Source of the DNA: Bacteroidales bacterium
GTDB taxonomy: Bacteria > Bacteroidota > Bacteroidia > Bacteroidales > P3
Assembly (NCBI GenBank): GCA_017934545.1
Contig: JAGBJI010000001.1
Span: forward strand, 1-64,000
Length of the DNA stretch: 64,000 bases
Reading direction: 5' to 3'
Under the pieces are notes generated by a model. The model saw only the letters and a list, made by a program, of their open reading frames with translations. It did not search any database and was not told where the DNA came from. A program made the translations under genes and the position numbers. Shown one piece after another: positions 27,423-36,945 of this stretch. Position 1 is the stretch's first letter. Each line of letters starts with the position of its first letter.

Positions 27423-28706
27423 ATGAAAAAAACGGTTATCAGTATTGTGTGTCTGGTTTTTGCTTTTGTGTCTTACGGGCAGAAAGTGTGGACATTGGAA
27501 GAGTGTATAAAATATGCACAAGACAATAATTTATCAGTTAAACTTTCCCGTTTGAACGATACTTTGACCAAGGACAATATCCTTACCGCCAAAGCAGGAT
27601 ATTATCCGTCGGTGGCTTTTTCGTCGGGTCAGAATTTTACATATACCAATGACATCGGCGAAGGGGTATACAACGGTTCGTACGGTCTGAACGCCAACGT
27701 GAATATTTACGACGGAGGAAAGACATATAACAATATAAAGCAAAAAAGTCTTGCAAGTGAGATAGCCGAGCTTGAAGTCAAACATGCCGAAGACAATATA
27801 ATGCTGTCGGTATTGCAGACGTATATCCAAATTTTGTATGCCAAAGAAGCCGTTACCACTGCCAAAAACAATACGGAGTTGAGCGGCAAGACGCTTGAGA
27901 GGGCTTATGCCATGTATGAAGCGGGAAGCATATCGTCGGTTGATGTGGCGGTGTTGGAAAGCGAGAACGCATCGTACAACTACCGCTTGATTGAAGCCGA
28001 AAACACTTACCAAAAACAGAAATTGGAGTTGAAACAATTGATGGAATTGACCGAAAACGCCGAAATACAGGAGATAACCATAGGTGATGACGACGTGTTG
28101 GTGACTTTGAACGATGTTAATACCATATATAATAAGGCTCTGACATTCGTACCCGATATTTTGGCGGCACAAAAAGACAAACAGTCGGCACAGTTGGGCG
28201 TTTCCACAGCCAAAGGCGGCTATTTGCCCGAAGTGTCTTTAGGTGCAGGCGTTTCGGCAGGGCATAACAGCAAAAGCGATTTAGAGGTTATGAAACAATT
28301 GAAGAGTTCGGTCGGCGAGAATATAGGACTGAATATATCGGTTCCTATTTACGACAGGCGGCAAACAAAAAACGCCGTCATTCAGGCGAAAAACCAAGTC
28401 CTTGTTGCCGAGAATTCAATCGCCCAACAGGAAAAACAATTGTACAAAACCATAGATGAGTTGCATTTGGATTGCATTTCATACCAGCAATCTTACAAAA
28501 GTGCCAAGGCAAATTTAATTGCAAGCGAGAAATCGTACGATTTGGTTGAAAAACAATTTGATTTGGGAATGAAAAATATAATAGAATTGTTGAACCAAAG
28601 AACCGCTTTGTCGTCGGCACAACAGGCAACATTGCAGGCAAAATACCAAGCATTGATGAAATTAAAGCTTTTGGATTATTACCAAGGCAAAGAAATAAAA
28701 TTGTAA
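27423..28706 (+). CDS. TolC-family outer-membrane efflux protein
   Basis: 427 residues from the ATG at 27423. A signal peptide ends at SYG with Gln next. Two homologous OEP halves of long amphipathic coiled-coil helices are separated by short strands, as in TolC. It forms the outer-membrane channel of a tripartite exporter. The adaptor follows 20 bp downstream and then the MacB-like ATPase and permease, so the four genes make one operon. Confidence 0.92.
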   Translation: MKKTVISIVCLVFAFVSYGQKVWTLEECIKYAQDNNLSVKLSRLNDTLTKDNILTAKAGYYPSVAFSSGQNFTYTNDIGEGVYNGSYGLNANVNIYDGGKTYNNIKQKSLASEIAELEVKHAEDNIMLSVLQTYIQILYAKEAVTTAKNNTELSGKTLERAYAMYEAGSISSVDVAVLESENASYNYRLIEAENTYQKQKLELKQLMELTENAEIQEITIGDDDVLVTLNDVNTIYNKALTFVPDILAAQKDKQSAQLGVSTAKGGYLPEVSLGAGVSAGHNSKSDLEVMKQLKSSVGENIGLNISVPIYDRRQTKNAVIQAKNQVLVAENSIAQQEKQLYKTIDELHLDCISYQQSYKSAKANLIASEKSYDLVEKQFDLGMKNIIELLNQRTALSSAQQATLQAKYQALMKLKLLDYYQGKEIKL

Positions 28707-28726
28707 ACACTTAAAACCATAATACC

Positions 28727-29941
28727 ATGTCAACAAAGAACAGCGGAAAGAAGAAAATAATTGTAATATGTGCAGCAGTTGTTGCACTGGTTGTAGTTGC
28801 GGCGATATTTTTGCGTCCTAAAAAGGACAAACAGGTGCAATTGACAACGGCAAAGACCGAAAAGCACAGCATAAACACATCAATCACGGCAACGGGAACA
28901 ATAGAGCCTATAAACAAGGTGGACGTCGGCACGCAGGTGTCGGGTATCGTTACCAAGTTGTACGTGGATTACAATTCTTTGGTGAAGAAAGGTCAGATTT
29001 TGGCGGAGTTGGATAAGGTCAACTTGCAGAACGAAGTCACCAATGCCCAGAACAATGTTGAGTCGGCCAAGACACAATACGAGTATGAGAAGAAAAATTA
29101 CGACAGGGTGAAATCGTTGCACGACCAAAAGTTAATATCCGACAGTGAATACGAAGATGCTTATTATAAATATAGGACTGCCAAGATTTCGTACGACAAA
29201 TCCAAGACCGATTTGTCACGCGCCCAGACCAATTTGGGCTATGCAACCATCTATTCCCCTATTGACGGAACGGTAATCAGCAAGAGCGTGGAAGAAGGTC
29301 AGACAGTGGCAGCGTCGTTTTCAACTCCTACCATTTTTACTATTGCAAACGATTTGACCAAGATGCAGGTTGTTGCCGACGTTGACGAAGCCGACATAGG
29401 CGGAGTGCAGGAAGGTCAGCGTGTAACGTTTACCGTTGACGCTTATCCCGGGGAAAAATTTGACGGTACGGTAAAGCAGGTTCGTTTGGAGGCAAAAACC
29501 ACTTCCAATGTGGTGACCTACGAAGTTATTATTGACGCTCCTAATAACGACTTGAAACTTAAACCCGGCCTTACGGCAAACGTCAGCATTTATACGCAGG
29601 AAAGAAACGATGTTGTGGCGGTGCCTGCCAAGGCATTGTCGTTCAACGCCGACATAGACTTAATCGGCAGCAAGTATACGGTGGACAATTCCAAGATAAC
29701 GTCCAACGACAAGCATGTATACACGCTTTCGGGCAACAAACTGACCGCCCTGCCTGTCAAAACGGGAATCACGGGCGGCGGATACACGGAAATCGTTGAC
29801 GGATTGACATTGGGGCAAATTATAGTGACGGGTACGTCCGACGATTTGGGCGAAGGCAAATCGTTAGAGCAGGCCCAACAGTCGTCTTCTCCGTTGTCAA
29901 TGCCCGGACCGGGACAAAGAAACAACAAAAACAAGAAATAA
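28727..29941 (+). CDS. MacA/HlyD-type periplasmic adaptor
   Basis: 404 residues. One N-terminal membrane anchor (about 7-27) precedes the split biotinyl-lipoyl domain (GTIEPINKVDVGTQVSGIV, then GYATIYSPIDGTVISK), a coiled-coil hairpin between them (about 100-165), and beta-barrel and membrane-proximal regions (ADVDEADIGGVQEGQ). It bridges the inner-membrane MacB-like pump and the TolC channel. The C-terminal tail is rich in Ser, Pro, Gly and Lys. Confidence 0.93.
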   Translation: MSTKNSGKKKIIVICAAVVALVVVAAIFLRPKKDKQVQLTTAKTEKHSINTSITATGTIEPINKVDVGTQVSGIVTKLYVDYNSLVKKGQILAELDKVNLQNEVTNAQNNVESAKTQYEYEKKNYDRVKSLHDQKLISDSEYEDAYYKYRTAKISYDKSKTDLSRAQTNLGYATIYSPIDGTVISKSVEEGQTVAASFSTPTIFTIANDLTKMQVVADVDEADIGGVQEGQRVTFTVDAYPGEKFDGTVKQVRLEAKTTSNVVTYEVIIDAPNNDLKLKPGLTANVSIYTQERNDVVAVPAKALSFNADIDLIGSKYTVDNSKITSNDKHVYTLSGNKLTALPVKTGITGGGYTEIVDGLTLGQIIVTGTSDDLGEGKSLEQAQQSSSPLSMPGPGQRNNKNKK

Positions 29942-29952
29942 CTTTCCGTCTT

Positions 29953-30690
29953 ATGTCTGAAATTATCAAAGTAGAGAACATTGAACGCAATTTTACGGTG
30001 GGCGGTGAGATTGTGCGGGCGTTACGCGGCGTTAGTTTCACTATCAACACCGGAGAATTCGTCACTATAATGGGACAGAGCGGCAGCGGAAAGAGTACGC
30101 TTCTGAATATTTTGGGTTGTTTGGACACTCCGTCGTCAGGAGAATACTATTTGGACGGCAACAATGTGAAGACTATGAACCGCGATGAGCGTGCAATGTT
30201 GCGTAACCGCAAGATAGGGTTTGTTTTTCAGAATTACAATCTTTTAAGCAAGACAACGGCATTGGAGAATGTGGAACTTCCGTTGATGTACAATAGTGCT
30301 TATTCCAAGAAAGACCGTGAAGAAAAGAGCCGGCAGGCACTTATACGCGTTGGATTGGAGAGTAGAATAAATCACAAGAGCAATCAGATGTCGGGAGGTC
30401 AGCAACAACGAGTGGCAATTGCCAGAGCATTGGTCAACGACCCCGTTATGATTTTGGCGGACGAGGCTACAGGCAATTTGGATACGAGAACATCGTTTGA
30501 AATTCTTACCTTGTTCCAAGAATTGCACAAAAACGGTTCTACGATTGTATTTGTAACTCACAACCCCGAGATTTCGCAATACTGTTCCCGCAACATAGTG
30601 CTTAAGGACGGCAAAGTGATTGAAGATACTTACAATTCAAATATCAAAGATGCCGCAACGGTACTTGCATCTTTACCAAAGGAGGATTAA
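29953..30690 (+). CDS. MacB/LolD-type ABC transporter ATPase
   Basis: 245 residues. It has Walker A GQSGSGKST, VFQNYNLL Q-loop, signature MSGGQQQRVAIARA, Walker B MILADEATGNLD and switch THNPE. The NVELPLMY block is typical of the MacB/LolD group. The permease is a separate gene 6 bp downstream rather than fused as in Escherichia MacB. It powers export by the operon. Confidence 0.94.
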   Translation: MSEIIKVENIERNFTVGGEIVRALRGVSFTINTGEFVTIMGQSGSGKSTLLNILGCLDTPSSGEYYLDGNNVKTMNRDERAMLRNRKIGFVFQNYNLLSKTTALENVELPLMYNSAYSKKDREEKSRQALIRVGLESRINHKSNQMSGGQQQRVAIARALVNDPVMILADEATGNLDTRTSFEILTLFQELHKNGSTIVFVTHNPEISQYCSRNIVLKDGKVIEDTYNSNIKDAATVLASLPKED

Positions 30691-30696
30691 AAAGCG

Positions 30697-31923
30697 ATGA
30701 ATATAAAGAATTTAATTACCGTTGCCCTGCGCAGCATGAACAATAACAAGATGCGGTGCTTCCTTACGATGTTAGGAATCATCATCGGCGTGTCGTCCGT
30801 TATAATTATGATGGCGGTAGGTCACGGAAGCAAGGTCGGAATCAAGCAACAAATCTCCGAAATGGGCAGCAATATGGTGATGATTCACCCGGGCAACATG
30901 AAAAGGGGAGGAGTGCAGCAATCGTCTTCAAGTATGCAGTCGCTGAAGATGGAAGATTATACGTCGTTGAAAGAAAACTGCCGGTACATTACTGCAATCT
31001 CGCCTACGGTTTCATCTTCGGGACAATTGGTGTTCGGAAACAATAACCACCCTTCAAGTATCACGGGTTGCAATGAAGATTACCTTGACATACGTCAATA
31101 TAAAATCGGCTCGGGCAGTATGTTTACCGAATCGGATATACAAACTGCCGCCAAGGTTTGCGTAGTGGGCAAAACAGTTGTAGATGAACTTTTCACCAAC
31201 GGCGAAGAACCCATCGGGCAAACTATACGTTTCGGAACTATACCCTTTACTATTGTCGGTGTATTGAAATCCAAAGGTTACAATTCTATGGGGCAGGACC
31301 AAGATGACGTGGTTATCGCTCCTTATACTACGGTTCAAAAACGTATTTTGGCAATTAACTATCTTCAATCCATAGTTGCATCGGCTGTAAGCGAAGAATT
31401 GACCGAAAAAGCCGTGGAAGAAATGCGTGTAATCTTAAGAGAAAACCACAAAATCACAACTGACGACGAAGACTTGGACGATTTCTCAATCCGCAGTCAA
31501 GAAGAATTGACTTCAATGATGACTTCGGTTACCGATATGCTTACAATACTTTTGTCATGCGTTGCAGGAATTTCTTTGATTGTGGGAGGAATAGGCATAA
31601 TGAATATAATGTACGTGTCGGTGACAGAAAGAATCAAGGAGATAGGGCTTCGTATGAGCGTGGGAGCGAAATCAAGGGATATTCTTTCGCAGTTCTTGGT
31701 TGAAGCGGTGATAATGTCGGTTGCAGGAGGGTTGATTGGTGTGTTATTCGGCGTGATAGTGTCAACGTTGCTTTCGCTTGTAACGTCATGGACTATCGTT
31801 ATTTCGCCGTCATCCATTGCAATCAGTTTCGGCGTATGCTGCGTTATAGGAATCTTTTTCGGATGGTATCCTGCCAAAAAGGCCGCTAATTTAGACCCGA
31901 TAGAGGCTATACGCTATGAATAA
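30697..31923 (+). CDS. MacB-type permease (FtsX fold)
   Basis: 408 residues. One helix near the N-terminus (about 20-40), a large periplasmic MacB_PCD domain (about 45-270) and three C-terminal helices of the FtsX domain (about 280-400; GGIGIMNIMYVSVTERIKEI is the typical coupling segment). It drives periplasmic substrate toward the TolC partner by mechanotransmission. The substrate is unknown: antibiotic, peptide or lipid are all possible. A terminator follows. Confidence 0.93.
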   Translation: MNIKNLITVALRSMNNNKMRCFLTMLGIIIGVSSVIIMMAVGHGSKVGIKQQISEMGSNMVMIHPGNMKRGGVQQSSSSMQSLKMEDYTSLKENCRYITAISPTVSSSGQLVFGNNNHPSSITGCNEDYLDIRQYKIGSGSMFTESDIQTAAKVCVVGKTVVDELFTNGEEPIGQTIRFGTIPFTIVGVLKSKGYNSMGQDQDDVVIAPYTTVQKRILAINYLQSIVASAVSEELTEKAVEEMRVILRENHKITTDDEDLDDFSIRSQEELTSMMTSVTDMLTILLSCVAGISLIVGGIGIMNIMYVSVTERIKEIGLRMSVGAKSRDILSQFLVEAVIMSVAGGLIGVLFGVIVSTLLSLVTSWTIVISPSSIAISFGVCCVIGIFFGWYPAKKAANLDPIEAIRYE

Positions 31924-31985
31924 ATGTTTTTAAATCAATGTCTGCGGATTTTACTGAAAAGATTTGCGTGTAATAATGATGAAGT

Positions 31986-32020
31986 CGGGGAATACATTAA
32001 TATATAATAAGTATTCCCCG
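31986..32020 (+). terminator. terminator after the efflux operon
   Basis: CGGGGAATAC (31986-31995) pairs perfectly with GTATTCCCCG (32011-32020), followed by TTATGTTTTTGCTTTTT. Confidence 0.8.
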
Positions 32021-32065
32021 TTATGTTTTTGCTTTTTAATCATTATAAGTCCGAAGATAAAAAGA

Positions 32066-32099
32066 AAAAGACCTTGCAATTGATTTTGCAAGGTCTTTT
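32066..32099. terminator. hairpin downstream of tRNA-Val
   Basis: AAAAGACCTTGCAA (32066-32079) and TTGCAAGGTCTTTT (32086-32099) are a perfect 14-bp inverted repeat with a 6-base loop. On the minus strand it directly follows the tRNA gene and has a TTTTTCTTTTT tail. Confidence 0.85.
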
Positions 32100-32105
32100 G
32101 TTTTG

Positions 32106-32180
32106 TGGGAGTAATAGGAGTCGAACCTATGACCCTCTGCTTGTAAGGCAGATGCTCTAAACCAACTGAGCTATACTCCC
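32106..32180 (-). tRNA. tRNA-Val (anticodon TAC)
   Basis: On the minus strand the gene starts GGGAGTATAGCTCAG, has the anticodon loop CTTACAA (anticodon TAC, Val) in a stem CTGCC/GGCAG-type context, the T-loop GGTTCGACTCC and ends TACTCCCA. The acceptor stem GGGAGTA/TACTCCC is perfect. The 3' CCA is not encoded. It is a lone tRNA with a terminator after it; no integrated element is visible at its 3' end. Confidence 0.95.
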
Positions 32181-32588
32181 CTTTGCTGTTTGCGTTTGCA
32201 AAATTACAACAAGTTTTTATTCTGACCAAGAAAAAACAGAAAAAAATTGAAAAAAAATGTTTTCAACGTTGCTTTGTTGCAATAAGTCAAAGAAATAGAA
32301 CGGAAATTTAATTGTCGGAATTATTTTAAGAAAACATGAAAACAGGGTGTTGTTGAGGTGTTTTTTAATTCATCTTTTAAATTTTTAAGGTGAGATAACG
32401 CTAAAAAGACTGCGGAGAATAGAATTTTCTTTTCACTCCTTATTTTAAAGATATGCGGAAAGCATCTCCGTTAAAACAGATGATTTATCCGAATTGTGTG
32501 TTTGTTATATAAAACATCAGCATTTCTGCGTGCTGTTTGCACAGAAATGCTGATACTTGAAGTATATAAACCGGTGTCTTGTGCGGTG
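32181..32588. other. spacer between tRNA-Val and the higA-like gene
   Basis: About 400 bp. I see only the toxin-antitoxin terminator at its right end (32516-32554) and AT-rich sequence that should contain the tRNA promoter. No gene is supported. Confidence 0.5.
32516..32554 (-). terminator. terminator of the HigBA-type unit
   Basis: ATCAGCATTTCTG (32516-32528) and CAGAAATGCTGAT (32542-32554) form a perfect 13-bp stem. On the minus strand it is followed by GTTTTATAT and lies 35 bp after the antitoxin stop codon. Confidence 0.8.
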
Positions 32589-33071
32589 TTATCTTGCGGC
32601 GGACATCTGATGGTTTTGTTGCTGCAAAGAAATCAAAACACTGATTTGAGATTTCAATTCGTCCATTGACTTAAGCATTTTTTCAGCCCAGTCCGCAGTC
32701 AAAACTACGCTTTCTTTCTTTTGCAGTTTTTTCTCCGTATCGTAATCGTCCTGCAGTTTTAACCAATAATCTTCGGGATAATCCAAATTTGTTTCCAGTC
32801 TTTGTGCTACCAAAGGCGTTATTCTGCGTTTGCTTTGCAGTAATTCAGTGAGATTTGACTGCGACATATTCATCATTACTGCAAAATCTTTGAGTTTTAT
32901 TTTCTTTTGTTTTATGCTTTCACGGATATAATCTCCGGGGCAAGTGTATTTTGCATTTGTTTTTGCAAGGTCTTTTGCTAATTTTGCCTCGTATTTATCT
33001 CTGTTCGGAGTTCCCTTTTTGCCGAGATATTTATCTTTCATTTCTTCAAATGTATAAACTGTCATTGCCAT
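32589..33071 (-). CDS. HigA-type XRE antitoxin
   Basis: 160 residues. A helix-turn-helix XRE domain (about 45-100: YIRESIKQKKIKLKDFAVMM, then NLTELLQSKRRITPLVAQRL) is of the HigA/VapI kind. Residues 1-45 are basic and residues 105-150 form a likely coiled coil. As antitoxin it should bind the toxin and repress the shared promoter. It lies 19 bp downstream of the toxin gene. The toxin-first order is typical of higBA. Confidence 0.85.
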   Translation of the reverse strand: MAMTVYTFEEMKDKYLGKKGTPNRDKYEAKLAKDLAKTNAKYTCPGDYIRESIKQKKIKLKDFAVMMNMSQSNLTELLQSKRRITPLVAQRLETNLDYPEDYWLKLQDDYDTEKKLQKKESVVLTADWAEKMLKSMDELKSQISVLISLQQQNHQMSAAR

Positions 33072-33090
33072 TGTTACAACTCCTTTCTCT

Positions 33091-33429
33091 TTATTCTTGT
33101 CCGTAATATTTCTTTCTTATTTGTTGTGCTTTTTTTATTTCTTTGGAAGGCGTCTTTTGTGTTTTCTTAACGAATCCGTGTGTTGCTACGACGAATGCAC
33201 GCTTGTTTTTGTCCCAAAAAGCCAACAAACGGTATTCAATGTTTTTTAAATCAGTGCGGAATTCCCAGATACCGTCGGTGTTTTCTAATTTTTTGAACAC
33301 TCTGCTATCTCTTCCTTTCCGTGACTTGTCTATATCGTAAAATATTTTATCTCTTGTTTTTTCATTAAGGGTGTCAAGGAAGTCGCATGCTTGCGGTAAA
33401 AACAGTATTTCAAAGTTATTTCCGTTCAT
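33091..33429 (-). CDS. HigB/RelE-superfamily toxin
   Basis: 112 residues. Pattern of the Gp49/HigB-like family (PF05973): LPQACDFLDTLNEKTRDKI helix pair, then WEFRTDLKNIEYRLLAFWDK strand core with conserved Arg residues, and a late GFVKKTQKTPSKEI with Lys and Thr. Members are mRNA interferases acting at the ribosome. It heads a two-gene leftward unit with the XRE antitoxin. Array 6 lies in the divergent spacer upstream. Confidence 0.88.
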   Translation of the reverse strand: MNGNNFEILFLPQACDFLDTLNEKTRDKIFYDIDKSRKGRDSRVFKKLENTDGIWEFRTDLKNIEYRLLAFWDKNKRAFVVATHGFVKKTQKTPSKEIKKAQQIRKKYYGQE

Positions 33430-33580
33430 TGTGTAATGATTACCATTGTTTTAATATTGCAAATTTACAACAATAAATTTAATTGAGTAAATTTTTATCA
33501 GAAATTTTTTGATAAGGTTGTTTTGTTTTTCGGGTGTTTTCGGACGTATGAACGGGAAGATTGCGGGAAATAAAAATTTC

Positions 33581-33701
33581 TTTTCTGACTACAAAGAAAA
33601 AAAAACATATGTTTTTCGTTTCAAAAACATATGTTTTTTGATTAAAATTCATATGTTTTTTTACAAAAATACATATGTTTTTTATTTTTAGATTCAGAAA
33701 A
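33581..33701. repeat. 22-bp periodic intergenic array 6 (CATATG x4, TTTTCTGA arms)
   Basis: CATATG occurs at 33606, 33628, 33650 and 33672, exactly 22 bp apart four times, each set between A and T runs. The arms TTTTCTGA (33581-33588) and TCAGAAAA (33694-33701) are perfect inverted repeats, shared with array 8. It lies between divergent genes. Confidence 0.92.
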
Positions 33702-33746
33702 CAGTCGGGCGGTTTGAAGAAAAAAAGAAAGAAAATCAGAATTTTA

Positions 33747-33778
33747 GTTGCCGTATATTGAAAAAAGTTTATATCTTT
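33747..33778 (+). promoter_or_regulatory. promoter of the phase-variable surface-protein gene
   Basis: TTG (33747-33749) is followed after 21 bases by TATCTTTG (33771-33778), a good Bacteroidota -33/-7 pair, about 40 bases before the ATG at 33819. Confidence 0.65.
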
Positions 33779-33818
33779 GCGGCTTAATAATTAATAACAT
33801 AAAATTTTTAAACGTAAA

Positions 33819-36498
33819 ATGAAAAGATTTAATTTCATTAAGCAAGCGTTGCTTTCCCTGATTCTTATAGGGGGGGGGGTATAACGCTTACTGTCAAGGC
33901 GTAACATTGCCTTACAGCACGGATTTCTCCGATTCCGACGGCTGGTTCTTGGCCAACGGACAAGCAACAAACGGATGGCACCTGGGTAAACCGCAAGGTA
34001 TGACGGAAAATGCTGTTTTTGTTTCCAAAAACGGCTATGATACCGTGTTTGCATACGATAAATATGCAAGGGTTTTCGTGTACAAAAAGTTTCAAATGGG
34101 ACAGAGCGAACGTATAACCGTGGAATTTGACATCAGAGTCGGCGGCGGTTATTACGAGTCTGACGATTATGTAAAGGTTTATCTGTTTGCCAATGACAGT
34201 TACATAAACCCGCAGTGGGGTAATTTGTACAACGAATATTTTCCGTACAATTATTCGTCGTATGAGTCGTGCGGACAGTTCAACGAAACATCGTACGGCA
34301 TCAGCAAGTACAAAGGCCATGTAAAAATGCAGATACCGAATCCGAACAAAGGCGGAGAAGCATACTTGGTTTTCCTTTGGCGTAACGAAGAACATTACCA
34401 AGAATCGTCAGCCACGCAACCTGCACCGATTATCACTAATTTGAGTTTAAAGGAAACGCCTGACAATGAAGTCAGATTGGAAAAACCTAAATTCAGTTAC
34501 TGTGAAGTTAAGGACGAAGCAACGGAACATTTTGTTTGGACGCCGGGCCGTGATGAAAAAGTATGGCAGGTGACCTTGGATACGACCGTTACTCCCGTTA
34601 CGGTGGAGGAAAATTCTTACGATTTCGCAAATCTGACCAACCATACCACATACACGGGGTACATAAGGGCAAAGAAAGGCGACTATTACTCAAACTGGAT
34701 GGCTCAAGAGTTTTATTTCAACACCGACCCTGAGATTTGGACGCACGGACCGGACTCATTGTCTTCCGATTTTGCCCGTCTGACAGGTGCGGTTACCTAT
34801 CAACCGGGTTTAGAACCCAAAGCATTCGGCTTAACCTACAGAAAAATTACGGAAACCGAATGGACATATATAGAGGGTAAGGTAAGCGACAGTTGGGACG
34901 GCCATTACGAGATTTACGGTGACGCAGAAAACTTGCAACCTTTCACTTGGTATACCGTAGGTGCGTGGGCAGTGACCAAGGACGGCGATACAATCACGGC
35001 GGATGCGGAAATGGCACACTCGTTCATAACTCCGGACAATTATAATGTAGAAGCAACGCCGTTGCCGTACAAATCAACTTTTGCAGGCGATGATTACTGG
35101 TCGTTGAGTAAAGGATTTTACAATTTCTATACTGATAAACCTACGGGATATACGCAAAACGTTTTGTTCGTTTCGCCTGACGGCAAAGACACTGCGATGA
35201 CTTACGACGCAGAGTTTATGATTTCTTACGCACAAAAGGTTTTCAAAGCACCGCAAACTGAATATATTACCGTGAAAATGAACTTGAATGTGGACGGACG
35301 CCACTTTATGGGCAAGAATGTGGACGGTATCAGCGTGTCTGCAACTCTTGATGAAGTGGGAGGTTACAGTTTTTGGTCATCAGAGCCGAAAGTGATAACC
35401 AAATCCAGTGACGGACAGATAGAATTCTACGTTCACAACCCTGTACTTGATTGGCAACCGCCTTACGGACAGGAAGACGAAGCTCAAAAACCCGAAAACT
35501 TCGTTCTTGTTATAGAATGGTCGGGATTGGGCGGTGTATACGGCGTTGATGAATACGAAAAAGGCGACTTTGCGGCTATAATCCGCAGCATTGAAATCAG
35601 CGAAACTCCGCAGGCAGTGTCCGATGCGTTTCCTAAATGCGTTGCTCCGCAGATTTACAACGTAACTACGCCGAGCTTAACTTCCGCTTATTTTTCATGG
35701 GATAACATTCAAAGACATTACCAATACAAATTGAACGAAGACGGAGAGATTGTAGACGAAACTTCTTTGTGCAATACTTCGTTTACGGACTTAACTCCGG
35801 GTACGGACTATAAGTTTTATCTGCGTTATTTGTGCGACGACGAAACGTGGACCGATTGGACGGTGTACGAATTCAACACCAAAGCCTTGCCTGAACTGTA
35901 TACTTTGCCTGTAAACACGGACGAAGACTCGCAGGCTGAACTTTCGGCTTATTTGACTTCGGAATTCATTCAGTTCAACGGTATAGAAGAGTTCGGATTT
36001 GAATATCAGAAATCATCGCCTGCACAAAACGTCAAAGCGGGTGATGAATGGCAGAAACTGCCTTATGCAAAGATTGACACCATAAGGGATGACGGCTACT
36101 CATGTATTTACCGTATCTATGCCCAATTGTCAAATTTGGATAAGAATACGGAATACAACGTCAGGGAATACGCCGTTACCCAGAACGGATTTACGGTTTA
36201 CAGCAACGAACGCAAGTTTGACACCAAATCTTCGGCATTGCAAAACATTGAAAACACATTGGCGTTGAACGTTTACCCTAATCCTGCAAGCGACGTTGCG
36301 GTTTTGGACGTAAAGGGATTGAACAGTGTGGCATACGTTTATGTTTTGGATTTGCAGGGCAGGGTTTTGCAAAAGCAGATGCTCGGTCAAGGAGAACGAA
36401 GCGTTGCATTGGACGTAACGGATTTGCCTTCGGGAGTATATTATGTAAGATTGCAAACGCAGAAGGGCAGCACAACACAGAAACTTGTGATAAAATAA
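33819..36498 (+). pseudogene. cleaved-adhesin-like T9SS surface protein, out of frame at a G10 tract (phase OFF?)
   Basis: The ATG at 33819 has a good promoter and starts a signal peptide (MKRFNFIKQALLSLILIG), but the frame stops at a TAA at 33882 just after ten G. The long downstream frame (about 870 residues) has no good start of its own. With nine G the two join to give IGGGYNAYCQG, a normal signal peptidase site with Gln next. The body has two choice-of-anchor J/cleaved-adhesin-like domains (LPYSTDFSDSDGW near the start, LPYKSTFAGDDYW in the middle) with Fn3-like stretches between, and a type A T9SS domain (VYPNPASDV to KLVIK). The domain resembles haemagglutinin parts of Porphyromonas gingipains. 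It is likely a switchable adhesin. A sequencing error in the tract is the alternative. Confidence 0.85.
33870..33879 (+). repeat. G10 tract in the signal-peptide region of the adhesin-like gene
   Basis: Ten consecutive G lie in codons 18-21. Ten leaves the gene out of frame; nine or twelve would put the adhesin in frame. It is a classic arrangement for slipped-strand ON/OFF switching. Confidence 0.92.
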
Positions 36499-36945
36499 CA
36501 TAAATCATCAGAAATTAAATCACAGGAGTGCAAATCAGTGCTTGCGGCAAGTGTTTTTGTTCTGTACGGAGTGTCATAAGATTTCTGCCTATATACAGAA
36601 GAAAAACGCCTATGGGCTGAAAAATTCCGCCACAAGCCTGTTTGCAGATGAAAAGAGGGGGTATTTTTACTGAAAATACCCCCTCTTTTTGACAAAAATA
36701 CCCGGTATTTTTACTGAAAAAACCGGGTATTTTTATCGGTAAAAGGGCTTTTGGCAAAAATTAAACATTGTTCGGCGGCAAAAAACGTGGTTTAGGCGGA
36801 ATTTTTATATAATTTTGCTTTTTGTATACCGGCACAGTGTTATTTTTGTGGGTACATATTATTATTGTGTATATACATTTATTAACGGTATAAAAAGTAT
36901 TTACTGATTGTTGAAAGAGAAAATATTGATTATACATATATATTT
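36499..36945. other. spacer between the adhesin-like and sirtuin genes
   Basis: 447 bp. Array 7 (36651-36734) lies in the middle. TATTTTTG at 36841-36848 is a possible -7 box for the sirtuin gene. No gene is supported. Confidence 0.55.
36651..36734. repeat. 22-bp periodic intergenic array 7 (GGGGGTA/TACCCCC-type cores, 4 units)
   Basis: Four units with cores GAGGGGGTA (36655), TACCCCCTC (36677), TACCCGGTA (36699) and AACCGGGTA (36721) start exactly 22 bp apart, each between A and T runs. Units 1 and 2 make a very stable hairpin ending in CTCTTTTTG, so this copy could also terminate the upstream T9SS gene. Confidence 0.9.

Larger units (their letters stand above)
33430..33818. other. divergent spacer between higB-like toxin and the phase-variable gene
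   Basis: 389 bp with array 6 (33581-33701) and the promoter of the phase-variable gene (33747-33778). No other gene is supported. Confidence 0.6.

Noticed and set aside
32106-32180. tRNA-Val as an integration site for an element
   Set aside because: No integrase is adjacent and no partial copy of the tRNA 3' end was seen in the window.
33606-33677. CRISPR-like repeat array
   Set aside because: The repeated core is only 6 bases with a 22-bp step and no unique spacers of CRISPR length, and no cas genes are present.
36651-36690. Array 7 as a plain terminator only
   Set aside because: Units 1 and 2 do form a strong hairpin with a T run, but units 3 and 4 continue the exact 22-bp step and other arrays lie in divergent spacers, so termination alone does not explain it.
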